64,000 nt of DNA from an uncultured bacterium (GCA_938014885.1 CALLQI010000018.1:496001-560000), one strand, 5' to 3'. Positions 53,487 through 61,324 are shown, counted from the stretch's first letter. Made by a program: numbers and translations. The notes: a model not told the origin generated them from the letters alone.

Positions 53487-54218
53487 CTACTGCTTTACGT
53501 CGATGCCGAAGCGCTGCCTCAGAATGTCCAGCAGATCGAAGAAGTTGTGGATCTCAAAGTCCGCCCGCGTATCGCCCGCTTCGTGCTGCCGCGTGGTGCG
53601 CTTGTTCAGCACCGTGATCATCCCGATCCGGTTGCACGGGTCGATATCCAGCCGCGGCCGGTCGCCCACGTAGATGCATTCGCTGGGCCGCACACCAAAG
53701 GCCGTGCACGCGCGCAGCCACAGCTTCGGGTTGGGCTTGCTGATGCCGATTTCGTCGCTGATGAAGATGCCGTCAGGCTCGAACAGGTTCACCAGCCCCA
53801 GCCTCACCAGCTTCTCGGCCTGTTTGATCGCGATGCCGCTGGTGACCACGCCCAGCTTCAGCGTCGTCTGCTGCCGAAGCAGCCGCAGCACGTCGGCCGC
53901 ATCTTCGTGAGGCCGCAGCTCGCGGAACTTGGTTTCGTGATAGCCGACGACGGCGGCGGCGATCAGCACGGTTTCATTGATGCCTTCCCAGTAGTGGCGG
54001 GGCACGCGGCGCAGCAGCTTGTCGAAGTGGTGTTCATAGTTGCTGCTGAACTCGGCCACGATTTCGGCCAGTTCGCGCAGGGCGTCTTCGGTGGCCATGC
54101 GGAAGCCGTGGGCGCGCATGTTTTCGATGGCCTGACGGCGGGCCAGGGCCGCGAACTCGCTGGTGGAGTACAGCGTGTCGTCGATGTCGAAGAAGATGGC
54201 GCGCAGCGTATCAGGCAT
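53487..54218 (-). CDS. HAD-superfamily hydrolase, subfamily IA
   Basis: 243 residues. The four HAD motifs are visible: FFDIDDTLY (residues 9-17, nucleophile Asp11), VVTSGI near 123, SKPNPKLW near 160 with the conserved Lys, and YVGDRPRLDI near 182. This places it among C1-capped phosphatases similar to the TIGR02253 group, which act on small phosphorylated metabolites in the cytoplasm. The substrate cannot be deduced. The start ATG at 54216-54218 matches the family N-terminus. Just beyond its 3' end lies the inverted-repeat element, and no terminator was distinguished from it. Confidence 0.9.
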   Translation of the reverse strand: MPDTLRAIFFDIDDTLYSTSEFAALARRQAIENMRAHGFRMATEDALRELAEIVAEFSSNYEHHFDKLLRRVPRHYWEGINETVLIAAAVVGYHETKFRELRPHEDAADVLRLLRQQTTLKLGVVTSGIAIKQAEKLVRLGLVNLFEPDGIFISDEIGISKPNPKLWLRACTAFGVRPSECIYVGDRPRLDIDPCNRIGMITVLNKRTTRQHEAGDTRADFEIHNFFDLLDILRQRFGIDVKQ

Positions 54219-54347
54219 CGCAGGACCCGGGTTGAAGGCGGCGCCAGTTTGCCCTGTAGTGGCCTGCCGCGCGAGTCCCGACCACCGGGATAAAACGTGC
54301 CGGGATGACCGGGGTGTGTTACCCTGTTAAGCGATCAGGAGCCTGCC

Positions 54348-55085
54348 ATGCGCCGATCCAGCCTGTATCTCGGATTCTCAATCTTCTTCATGGTGTTCGC
54401 CGGTTTCGTGGCCGTGAAGGCCAAGCGGCACCACTTCCGGTGCCAGGAGCGCGCGGCCGAGTGCAGCGTGCTGCAGCTTGGACTCGAACACACACGCGCA
54501 GCCGATGAGCTGATTCACCAGGGGTACGTGTGCGCGATGCTGCGCGACTACGCCCAGACCGCCAGTTTTGTGCGCGGCGCGCTGGAGCAGGACCCGAACC
54601 ACGCTGAGGCCTACTGCATGCTGGGCTACGCGCAGCGCGGCCTGAACGACTTCCATGGCGCTGAGGCCAACTACACGATTGCGATCCTGCTGGCTGAAAA
54701 GGACCCGATCACCCACCGTCGGCTGCTGATTGACGCGCTGACCGGCCGCGCGGCCGCGTACCTAGGCCAAGGTCGCGGGCAGTCCGCCCGTCTGGACCTC
54801 GACCGCGCGCTGGCCATGGCGCTGCAACAGGCGCAGCAGGGCAAGAGCCCGGGTGCTGAGCTTTACCAGCTGGCGTGTGTGTACAGCGTGCGCAGCGGAC
54901 TTCACCGGGTGGACCGCAAGCTCAGCGGCACGTCGATGTCGCGGCAGGTGTACTCGGACCAGATGGAAGCAATCGACTACCTCAAGCGCGCCCAGCGCAA
55001 GAACTATCCCGACGCCATGCACCTGCAAGGCGACCAGGACCTTGACCCGATCCGAAACCACACCCGCTTCCCGTCAGGAAGCTAA
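54348..55085 (+). CDS. TPR protein with N-terminal membrane anchor
   Basis: 245 residues. An N-terminal hydrophobic stretch (YLGFSIFFMVFAGFVAV) acts as a signal anchor. Three TPR-like helical pairs follow (about 50-160), for example ALEQDPNHAEAYCMLGYAQR and DFHGAEANYTIAILLAE. The C-terminal part resembles the partial repeat and tail common in planctomycete TPR proteins. It probably works as a protein-contact scaffold outside the inner membrane. The ATG at 54348 has CAGGAG upstream. A hairpin that is nearly repeated at 55715 follows the stop. Confidence 0.75.
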   Translation: MRRSSLYLGFSIFFMVFAGFVAVKAKRHHFRCQERAAECSVLQLGLEHTRAADELIHQGYVCAMLRDYAQTASFVRGALEQDPNHAEAYCMLGYAQRGLNDFHGAEANYTIAILLAEKDPITHRRLLIDALTGRAAAYLGQGRGQSARLDLDRALAMALQQAQQGKSPGAELYQLACVYSVRSGLHRVDRKLSGTSMSRQVYSDQMEAIDYLKRAQRKNYPDAMHLQGDQDLDPIRNHTRFPSGS

Positions 55086-55093
55086 GCCTGCCA

Positions 55094-55125
55094 CCAGAGC
55101 CCGCTGCGTAAGCGGCGGGCTCTGG
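55094..55125 (+). terminator. Hairpin after TPR gene, copy A of a repeated palindrome
   Basis: CCAGAGCCCGC / GCGGGCTCTGG with loop TGCGTAAGCG. About 26 bp reappear, inverted, at 55715-55743, on the other side of the haem-binding gene. Serves as a probable terminator for the TPR gene. Confidence 0.7.
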
Positions 55126-55244
55126 TCGTGATTGCTTGAAGCCTCATGCTTCCGGCGTGCCTGCTTGGGGCCTTTTCGTGAATCGCTGAAATATCGATAT
55201 GCGTATTCTGTTATCATGTGGTGGCGGGATTTCGGAGCACACCC

Positions 55245-55706
55245 ATGGCGGAAACCAAAAAGCGGCGCTTCCTCAAACCCATCATCCTCGGCGCGCTGGC
55301 ACTGGCGGCTGCCATCCAGCTGGTGCCCTACGGGCGCGCCCACACTAACCCGCCCATCACCGGCGAGCCCGCTTGGGACAGCCCCGCCACACGCGAACTC
55401 GCCAAGCGCGCGTGCTTCGACTGCCACAGCAACGAAACCGTGTGGCCGTGGTATTCGCACGTCGCCCCGGTTTCCTGGCTGGTGCAGCGCGACACCGAAG
55501 AAGGCCGCAGCAAGCTCAACTTCTCGGAATGGGACAAGCCGCAAAAGGAAGCCGACGAAGCCGCTGAATCCGTGCGCGAAGGCGAAATGCCGATGTGGAT
55601 CTACCTGCCCACGCACCCGGAGGCCCGCCTAAGCGACCCCGAAAAACAGGCGCTGATCGCCGGGCTTGAGGCAACACTTGGAAACAAGCGCAGCACCGAA
55701 GACTGA
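55245..55706 (+). CDS. Haem-binding domain protein
   Basis: 153 residues. An N-terminal membrane helix (FLKPIILGALALAAAIQLV) is followed by a small domain with CFDCHSNETVWPWYSHVAPV (CxxCH near residues 57-61), LNFSEWDKP and a C-terminal LSDPEKQALIAGL. This pattern fits the haem-binding domain family (PF14376) found in Bacteroidetes and planctomycete periplasmic proteins. It should carry one c-type haem on the outer face of the inner membrane. Electron partner unknown. The start ATG at 55245 has TTCGGAG upstream. It is bracketed by two inverted copies of one hairpin. Confidence 0.87.
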   Translation: MAETKKRRFLKPIILGALALAAAIQLVPYGRAHTNPPITGEPAWDSPATRELAKRACFDCHSNETVWPWYSHVAPVSWLVQRDTEEGRSKLNFSEWDKPQKEADEAAESVREGEMPMWIYLPTHPEARLSDPEKQALIAGLEATLGNKRSTED

Positions 55707-55714
55707 ACGGGTTC

Positions 55715-55743
55715 GTCCCGCCGCTTACGCGGGCGGGCTCTGA
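55715..55743 (-). terminator. Hairpin copy B, inverted relative to copy A
   Basis: Read on the minus strand: AGAGCCCGC-CC-GCGTAAGCGGCGGG, matching copy A at 55094-55125 nearly base for base. It lies between the convergent haem-binding and deacetylase genes and may terminate either one. Confidence 0.6.
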
Positions 55744-56487
55744 TTAGCGGATCAGGTGTTGCGCTGGGCCCTGGGCCAGCATGGCCAGCGGGTCTTTCAC
55801 CATGGGCGCCGTGGTTACGTGGTAACCTTCCGCGTGCTGGCAGGCGGTTTTCAGGCCGTTCATGGCGGTAACGCTTTGGAACTGGTCGATGAAGCCGGGC
55901 TTGCTCATGCGGGTCAACGGCTTACCGTTTTCTTCCACGACGGTCTGGAACTGGCTGCGGTAGGCCAGGATTGCGGCCTTCTTGGTTTCGATCACGTCGC
56001 TGACATCGACGAAAAAGCTCGGCTCAACGTGCACGCTGTAGCGCGCATGTACCAGCCGCTGTGTGCGGTGGGCCGGCAGCTCGGTCGCGTAACCCTTCAG
56101 CGCCGCGAAGTGCACAGCTTTCTTGGCAAGCCGCGCCGCGGCCTCATGGTCCGGGTGGTGGCACACAAACCAGGGCGCGAGTACCACGTCCGGCCTCAGC
56201 TTGCGCAGCATGTCGACCACGACGCGCACACTGGCGTCGTCATCGTTGAGAAAGCCGTCGAGCAGGCCCGCGAACTCGACGGCCGCGCAGCCCAGGATTT
56301 TGGCGGCTTCGCGGGCTTCTTCTTCGCGGGTTTCGGGTGTGCCGTGGGTGCCCATTTCGCCGCGGGTCAGGTGCAGGATACCGGTGCGGTAGCCCTGCTT
56401 GGCGGCCAGTGCCAGCCAGCCGCCGCTGGTCATTTCCGCGTCGTCGGGGTGGGCGCCGATGGCAAGCAGGTTCAGGGGCTGGTTCAT
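55744..56487 (-). CDS. bshB1: PIG-L family N-deacetylase, BshB1-like
   Basis: 247 residues. Zinc-binding motifs AHPDDAE (residues 12-18) and HHPDH near 108-112 identify the LmbE/PIG-L fold. The sequence TRGEMGTHGTPETREEEARE near 41-60 is close to the BshB1 subgroup, which deacetylates GlcNAc-malate in bacillithiol synthesis. Other bsh genes are not in the window, so the thiol pathway is inferred only from family resemblance; another N-acetylglucosamine deacetylase is possible. The start is ATG at 56485-56487. The upstream gene on the same strand starts about 50 bp away and reads the same way. Confidence 0.8.
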   Translation of the reverse strand: MNQPLNLLAIGAHPDDAEMTSGGWLALAAKQGYRTGILHLTRGEMGTHGTPETREEEAREAAKILGCAAVEFAGLLDGFLNDDDASVRVVVDMLRKLRPDVVLAPWFVCHHPDHEAAARLAKKAVHFAALKGYATELPAHRTQRLVHARYSVHVEPSFFVDVSDVIETKKAAILAYRSQFQTVVEENGKPLTRMSKPGFIDQFQSVTAMNGLKTACQHAEGYHVTTAPMVKDPLAMLAQGPAQHLIR

Positions 56488-56536
56488 GGGTTCAGTCTAA
56501 CGCGGTTTATTCGACAGTGAACGATGCGTCTTGGCG

Positions 56537-57370
56537 CTACCAGGCAAGCAACGCACTCAGCCTCTGCAGCGCATCCGGGGTGCGCGCGCCGAACCACAGG
56601 AAGTCCTGCCCGTCGCAAAGCCGCAGGCGCTCAGCGGGCAGGTGCAGCTGGTTGCGCCAGTGCTCGAGGTGTTCGGGCTTGAACGGGAAGGGCTCGTCTG
56701 GAAACAGCAGCACGTCGGGGCGCAGCGCGGCCAGGGCCTCGGCCGTGAGCTCAGGATAGCGGCCCTTGTCGGCCTTCAGCACGTGCTCACCGCCCAAAGT
56801 CTCGATCAAATCTCCGGCGTAGGTGTCCGCGCCCACGGCCATCCACGGGTCTTTCCAGATGAAGGCCACCACGCGCGGCCTCACGCGTTCGCGCGGTTTC
56901 AGGCGGTGCGCGTTGGCTTCTTCCAGTTGGGCCGCACGGTCGCGCAGGGCGACGATCTGCTTCACGCCGCGCTTCACGATGGCGTCAGCGGCGTCTTCCG
57001 TTTGCAGCAGCATGCCGAGCGTGCTGACCCAGGACAGCGATTCTTCGACACTGGTGGGCTGGCTGACGTGGACTGCCAGGCCGTGCTCGCGCAGGTGCAG
57101 GATGTCTTCGCGCCGGTTTTCTTCTTTGTTGGCAATCACCAGCTCAGGCTTCAGCGCGATGATGCGCGCGAGGTCGGGGTCCTTGGTGCCGCCGATGTTC
57201 TCGACCGCGCGGGCTTCATCGGGCGCGATGCAGTACCGCGTGCGGCCGACCAGCCGCTCGCCGGCGCCCAGTGCGAAGACAGTCTCGGTGGCGCTGGGCA
57301 ACAGGCTGACCACGCGGCGCACGGGCTGCGGCACGTCAATTTCGGTGAAGGTGAGGTCGGTGATCTTCAC
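56537..57370 (-). CDS. BtuF-like helical-backbone metal/cobalamin-binding protein
   Basis: 277 residues. The protein has the two-lobed fold signs of BtuF/TroA-like receptors: VVSLLPSATETVFALGAGERLVG near 20-42, the lobe-linking helix segment and LRPDVLLFPDEPFPF near 215-228. Members bind cobalamin or siderophore for ABC import, but no permease or ATPase is in the window. There is no signal peptide on the chosen GTG start at 57368-57370, which is unusual for a transport receptor; a cytosolic corrinoid or metal binder is possible. The frame stays open upstream through 14-bp repeat DNA to 57718, which is unlikely to be translated. No good ribosome binding site is visible. Confidence 0.7.
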   Translation of the reverse strand: MKITDLTFTEIDVPQPVRRVVSLLPSATETVFALGAGERLVGRTRYCIAPDEARAVENIGGTKDPDLARIIALKPELVIANKEENRREDILHLREHGLAVHVSQPTSVEESLSWVSTLGMLLQTEDAADAIVKRGVKQIVALRDRAAQLEEANAHRLKPRERVRPRVVAFIWKDPWMAVGADTYAGDLIETLGGEHVLKADKGRYPELTAEALAALRPDVLLFPDEPFPFKPEHLEHWRNQLHLPAERLRLCDGQDFLWFGARTPDALQRLSALLAW

Positions 57371-57410
57371 GGCAACAGGTTGGGGCAGGCCGGGAAGGAA
57401 AGCAACAGCA

Positions 57411-57580
57411 GGGTCTGGCGTGCGGGGTCTGGCGTGCAGGGTCTGGCGTGCGGGGTCTGGTGTGCGGGGTCTGGCGTGAGGGGTCTGGCGTGCGCGGTCT
57501 GGCGTGCGGGGACTGGTGTGCGGGGTCTGGCGTGCGGGGTCTGGTGTGCGGGGTCTGGCGTGCGGGGTCTGGTGTGCGGG
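57411..57580. repeat. 14-bp tandem repeat array, about 12 copies
   Basis: Unit GGGGTCTGGCGTGC repeated about 12 times with single-base variants (GCGTGC/TGTGC, GACTGG, AGGGTC). Copies are head to tail with no unique spacers, so this is not a CRISPR. Read on the minus strand it gives a 14-residue repeat rich in Thr, Pro, Arg and Gln. Confidence 0.9.
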
Positions 57581-57649
57581 GTTTTGCGGATCTGGAAGTG
57601 CAGTCTCGGTTGTGGGCGGGGGCCAGCTGACCACGGGCGACCCGAATCG

Positions 57650-57726
57650 AAAGGCCCCAAGCACAGAGCACCGAGCGCAGAGCACCGGGCACCGCACCCC
57701 GCACGCCAGACGCCGCACCCCGCACC
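57650..57726. repeat. AGCACC/CCGCACC-type degenerate repeats
   Basis: AAGCACAGAGCACCGAGCGCAG-type words followed by CGCACCCCGCACGCCAGACG-type words. Period is about 7-8 bp and copies vary. The first word matches that at 52198-52230. Confidence 0.6.
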
Positions 57727-57727
57727 A

Positions 57728-58021
57728 TTACGGCGCGTCGGATGCGTTGGCTAGCAGATACTCTTCCACGTAGGGGCGGTCGGCGCGTTTGAGGCCGGAT
57801 TGCGGCGCGTACTTGCGCATGGCGCGACGCAGGTCGCGCTGCGTGAAGTCGCCCGGGTCGTACAGCTCGTGGCAGGTGGCGCACTTGGCCTCATACAGCC
57901 GCTGGCCGTAGGCGTGGCGTTCATCCGCCGGCGCGCTTTCGGCCGGCGCGTTGGGCGTGCTTTCGCAGGCGGCGGCGCAGGCAATGCAGGCCAGCAACAG
58001 AGTAAGGGCAAACAGGCGCAT
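57728..58021 (-). CDS. Small mono-haem cytochrome c lipoprotein
   Basis: 97 residues. The leader (MRLFALTLLLACIACAAAC) ends in a plausible lipobox (Cys about 19). A single CxxCH site (KCATCHELYDPGDF, near residues 47-60) and a following helix with the ERFDDKSLRGAMRKYAPQ-like pattern (TQRDLRRAMRKYAPQ) make a minimal c-type cytochrome. It probably shuttles electrons in the periplasm; its partner is unknown. The start ATG at 58019-58021 is set by the leader. It lies 82 bp downstream of the porin gene on the same strand and may be co-transcribed with it. Confidence 0.83.
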   Translation of the reverse strand: MRLFALTLLLACIACAAACESTPNAPAESAPADERHAYGQRLYEAKCATCHELYDPGDFTQRDLRRAMRKYAPQSGLKRADRPYVEEYLLANASDAP

Positions 58022-58103
58022 GTTCGACTTTCCGGGCCGGGGGCGGATGCTCCGCCCCCGGGCCGCAGTGGCCCGGGGAGAGCGGGCCGGGCGATTCAAA
58101 GCT

Positions 58104-59363
58104 CTAGAATCCGATGCTGATGCTGGTGACGAAGCGGGTCTCGTCGCCGTCGTCGCGCTTCTGGCTTTGCTGGTGCTTGAACTCGGTCCGGATCACCAGC
58201 TTGCTGATCGGCCGGAAGCTGATGCCCACCGTGAAGCCGATTCTGTCGTCGCGCGCCGCCGTGCCCACGTGGTCGTCGTTCAGGTCATTTTCTTCCAGCC
58301 GCAGGATCAGCCCGATGTACGGGTTGCGGCCGAACACGCTGCCGCGCCACGAGGCCGGGAAGGGGTCAAACTTGAACAGCACGTCGGCGAAGTACGCCCA
58401 TAGGCCGTTGGGGCGGGTGGCGCTGCTTTCGCGGTTGATCCAGATGCGCGCCCATTCGCCGGTGACGTCGATGCCGAAGCGCTCAACGATGTCGAAGGTG
58501 AGAGCGCCGTCCACGGCCACACCGCGGGTGGCCTGGGTGTTGTCGGGCCCGACGTCCTGGTAGTTGTAGCTGAAGCCGAAGTCGGCGGTCATGAGCTCGA
58601 CGCCCATTTCGTCGAACTGCGGGGTGATGCCGAGGCGGGTCCAGATCGCCTTGCTGCCGTTGTTGTCGCGGCGGAAGCTCTGGCGCGCGCTGCGAGCACC
58701 TTCGTTGTTGGTGAAGTTGTCGTTGAAGCCCTGGGTGACCTGCACCTGGTAGTTGAAGGCGAAGTAGGGCACCTGGTTGAAAGTGCCGAAGATGCCGATG
58801 CCGGGCTGGTCGAAGGCGGTGGGCACCAGGCGTCGCGCGACGTAGGGGCGATCAGCGAGGTCCCAGAAGATGTCGTCGTGGTTCTGGTTGTAGCGGCCAA
58901 ACGGGATCAGCAGCAGGCCGGCCTTGATGTTGAACTCGTCGATCGGGGTGATCTCGATTTCGGCGTATTCAACCAGGATGTAGTTGTCGCTCAGGAAGCC
59001 GGCACCGGCACCGCCGCCTTCGAACTCGACTTCCATGCCGAAGCCCAGCCAGTCCATGATCTGCCAGTGGAACTGGGGCACGATGCGGTAGGCCTCAAAG
59101 AAGTTCTCGCTTTGGCCGCCGTTGTAGCGGGTTAGCGCCTTGTGCTGGAACGTGGCGTAGCCCCCGAGGGTGAAGTCGCCGAGCGGGGTCTCGAATTCGC
59201 CGGGGCCGTCTTCCCAGTCTTCGACGAAGCTTGAGGTGGGCACGGTGCGGGGCTCGGGCCTGGCGGGCGCGGGCTTGACGGGGGCGGCTTCGGGCACTGG
59301 GTCGGTGATGCTTTGTGCCATCAGGGGTGCAGCGGCAATCAGGAACAGGCAAAGGAATCGCAT
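58104..59363 (-). CDS. Outer-membrane beta-barrel protein, porin-like
   Basis: 419 residues with a signal peptide (MRFLCLFLIAAAPLMA). After a Pro/Ala-rich linker and a short domain, residues about 60-419 form alternating aromatic beta-strands (for example GGYATFQHKALTRYNGGQ and FGFSYNYQDVGPDNTQ) with a C-terminal TSISIGF ending in Phe, the signal for the outer-membrane assembly machinery. FNIKAGLLLIPFGRYNQNHD near 145-165 resembles phosphate-selective porin-type proteins. The start ATG at 59361-59363 has GGAG upstream. It is divergent from the MamK-like gene across 176 bp carrying an inverted repeat. Confidence 0.85.
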   Translation of the reverse strand: MRFLCLFLIAAAPLMAQSITDPVPEAAPVKPAPARPEPRTVPTSSFVEDWEDGPGEFETPLGDFTLGGYATFQHKALTRYNGGQSENFFEAYRIVPQFHWQIMDWLGFGMEVEFEGGGAGAGFLSDNYILVEYAEIEITPIDEFNIKAGLLLIPFGRYNQNHDDIFWDLADRPYVARRLVPTAFDQPGIGIFGTFNQVPYFAFNYQVQVTQGFNDNFTNNEGARSARQSFRRDNNGSKAIWTRLGITPQFDEMGVELMTADFGFSYNYQDVGPDNTQATRGVAVDGALTFDIVERFGIDVTGEWARIWINRESSATRPNGLWAYFADVLFKFDPFPASWRGSVFGRNPYIGLILRLEENDLNDDHVGTAARDDRIGFTVGISFRPISKLVIRTEFKHQQSQKRDDGDETRFVTSISIGF

Positions 59364-59430
59364 GGCAGTCTCCGGTAAGAAGTGTTGTCCGCGCAGTTCA
59401 TACTGAGACTTGGTCGCAGTAGCAAGGGGT

Positions 59431-59455
59431 AATGCGAACAAGTCGCATTCGCATT
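59431..59455. promoter_or_regulatory. Candidate operator between porin and MamK-like genes
   Basis: Inverted repeat AATGCGA-N5-TCGCATT (59431-59449), directly followed by another CGCATT half-site, so three half-sites are spaced in about 25 bp. It lies roughly midway in the divergent 176-bp promoter region. The regulator is unknown; some Fur-family sites have half-sites of this general type but I cannot assign it. Confidence 0.45.
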
Positions 59456-59539
59456 GGCCGCCGACCGCACAACCCAAAGATTTCCTAAAGCCTGCCCCAT
59501 GGCGTGCCGATCTAAGGGGGTCCTTCTCAGGGGAAAACC

Positions 59540-60631
59540 ATGCGTCACCAGAACAATGCGCCCGCGGCAAAGCCCGAAGAGGGCGTGCTTTTCGTCGGTA
59601 TCGACCTCGGCACCAGCCACGCCGCCATCGCCGCAAGCAACGGCGTGCGCAACAGCGTCGAAAGCATCGTCGCCTACCCGCGCGACCTGATCAGCCGCAA
59701 GGCACTCGGCAAAGACAAACTCTTCGGCGCCGAGGCCTGGCGCAGCAAGCATTCATGCGACGTGTACCGCCCCATGGAAAAAGGCGCCGTCAAGTACAGC
59801 GAACTCGACACCGCGCTGAACCGCGACGCCGGACGCACGCAAGCCGCCATGCGCGACCTGCTGCAGCATGTGGTCAGCCTCGCCAAGCCGCGCCCCGATG
59901 ACCTCGTGTACGGCGTGATCGGCGCGCCCGCCCAGGCCAGCATCCACAGCCAGAAGGCGCTGATTGAGGCCGCACGCGGCATCCTGGATTGCGTGATGAT
60001 CTGCAGCGAGCCCTTTGCCGTGGCCTACGGCCTGCAATTCCTGACCGACACGCTGGTGATCGACATCGGCGCCGGCACGACAGACCTGTGCCGCATGCAC
60101 GGCAGCCTGCCAGCCCCCGAAGACCAGATTACCGTAAGCGCCGCCGGCGACGCCGTGGACCGCAAACTGCATGAGCTGCTGCGCGCGAGCTTCCCGGAGG
60201 CCAGCTTCACGATCAACATGATCAAGCAGATCAAAGAAAAGCACGCGGCCCTGTCGCGGCAGGATGAGCCGGTGATCGTGACGCTGCCGGTGCGCGGCGT
60301 GCCCCAGCAGTTCGACATCACCGAGCACATGAAGGCGGCCGTGGAAAGCATCGTGCCGGAGATCTGCGAAAACCTGCACAACCTGATCGCGGGCTACGAC
60401 CCAGAATTCCAGGCTGGCATGCGCGACCACGTGCTGCTGGCAGGCGGCGGCAGCCAGATCATCGGCCTCGACCGGGCGATCGAAGCCAAGCTCAAGCAGA
60501 TGGGCGGCGGCAAAGTCCAAAAAGTAGGCGAACCCCTGTTCGCCGGCGCCAACGGAGCCCTGCACCTCGCCCAAGACATGCCGGCCGAGTTCTGGCAAGA
60601 AATCGCCGCCACCGAAGCCGCAAGCAATTAG
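59540..60631 (+). CDS. MamK-like actin-family ATPase
   Basis: 363 residues. After a 15-residue variable N-terminus, VGIDLGTSHAAIAASNG begins the phosphate-1 loop (Asp22). The phosphate-2 loop is VIDIGAGTTDLC near 173-184 and the adenosine motif LLAGGGSQIIGL near 300-311. Stretches VAYPRDLISRKALG, LPAPEDQITVSAAG and QDMPAEFWQEIA match MamK, the actin that positions magnetosomes, more closely than MreB or DnaK as I recall them. No magnetosome gene is in the window, so the filament may position something else, such as an inclusion or chemosensory array. The ATG at 59540 follows CAGGGG. A hairpin terminator follows. Confidence 0.87.
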   Translation: MRHQNNAPAAKPEEGVLFVGIDLGTSHAAIAASNGVRNSVESIVAYPRDLISRKALGKDKLFGAEAWRSKHSCDVYRPMEKGAVKYSELDTALNRDAGRTQAAMRDLLQHVVSLAKPRPDDLVYGVIGAPAQASIHSQKALIEAARGILDCVMICSEPFAVAYGLQFLTDTLVIDIGAGTTDLCRMHGSLPAPEDQITVSAAGDAVDRKLHELLRASFPEASFTINMIKQIKEKHAALSRQDEPVIVTLPVRGVPQQFDITEHMKAAVESIVPEICENLHNLIAGYDPEFQAGMRDHVLLAGGGSQIIGLDRAIEAKLKQMGGGKVQKVGEPLFAGANGALHLAQDMPAEFWQEIAATEAASN

Positions 60632-60655
60632 GCAAAATCCCGCAAAGAGCCCCGC

Positions 60656-60685
60656 AGAGCCCCTTTCGGCCGGGGCTCTCTCGCT
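60656..60685 (+). terminator. Hairpin terminator after the MamK-like gene
   Basis: AGAGCCCC / GGGGCTCT with loop TTTCGGCC followed by CTCGCTG. It lies between convergent genes. Confidence 0.65.
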
Positions 60686-60719
60686 GCATGCGTCGTGGGA
60701 TTTCGGCCGGTTTACTGAA

Positions 60720-61307
60720 TCAAGTGTTTTGCAGCAGTTTGCCGAGCTTCTTCGACACTTCGTCGCGGACCTTTGCGGTTTGGAAGTGGGTCGGTACTAC
60801 ATACAAGGAGAACCCGTTTCGGAACTGGTGCCGGTTGCGGTCCTTGGATTCGATGTACTCCAGTAGGTCCTTGGCATACGAGCGGTCGTATGCCCAAAGC
60901 GTGCGGCCGCGCACGTCCACCTGATAAAACGCGTCTTTGGGCCAATCAAGGTCGTGCTTGCGTAACAGGCCACAAGCGCACGAAATCGTGCCGAGTCTGC
61001 TGCCGCGGTACCTCTTGTGGTATTGCGGCGGAGCCCAATCCTGTGGTGAGTACCCCTCAGGCAACTCCTGAATCGGCTCGACTCCGCGCCCATGCAGGCG
61101 CGGGTAGTAACCCGCGAAGTGAGAGTGACCCATGGGTTGTGGACAGTGCACGTACTCAAAGAGCGGGCTCTTCTTGAAGAAGGGCACGTCCTTCTTGAGG
61201 GGGATGCCGACCCAAACAGACGCCTCGAAAACGGCCTCACGCCTGCACTGGGGGCAGACAACAGCCACCTCATGCGGCATCGAATTCCAGTCATAGATAT
61301 AGGTCAT
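60720..61307 (-). CDS. Zinc-ribbon protein of unknown function
   Basis: 195 residues. It carries two putative metal-binding pairs, CPQCRREA near residues 18-25 and CACGLLRKHDLDW near 112-124, plus a Cys/His-rich segment (EYVHCPQPMGHSHFAGYY, 50-67). It has no signal peptide or membrane segment. I do not recognise the family. The base composition is lower in GC than neighbouring genes, which suggests acquisition from elsewhere. The start ATG at 61305-61307 follows the MTYIYDW motif; an in-frame start eight codons upstream is possible. It is convergent with the MamK-like gene; a TTGAC-AC-GTCAA palindrome lies about 20 bp upstream of the start. Confidence 0.6.
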   Translation of the reverse strand: MTYIYDWNSMPHEVAVVCPQCRREAVFEASVWVGIPLKKDVPFFKKSPLFEYVHCPQPMGHSHFAGYYPRLHGRGVEPIQELPEGYSPQDWAPPQYHKRYRGSRLGTISCACGLLRKHDLDWPKDAFYQVDVRGRTLWAYDRSYAKDLLEYIESKDRNRHQFRNGFSLYVVPTHFQTAKVRDEVSKKLGKLLQNT

Positions 61308-61324
61308 GGCAACACCAGCGTGTA

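Larger units (their letters stand above)
57371..57727. other. 357-bp repeat-filled spacer
   Basis: The spacer between the BtuF-like and cytochrome c genes consists mostly of the 14-bp tandem array (57411-57580) and a second block of AGCACC/CGCACC words (57650-57726). The intervening 70 bp have no recognised element. All three minus-strand frames are open through the array because the unit length of 14 cycles frames and codes no stop; none of these is judged a gene. Confidence 0.7.

Noticed and set aside
57411..57580. Possible CRISPR array
   Set aside because: Units are 14 bp head to tail with no spacers and no cas genes are present.
57371..57884. Minus-strand frames through the 14-bp repeat array
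   Set aside because: Stop-free only because the repeat unit lacks stop codons in any frame; no start site or family.
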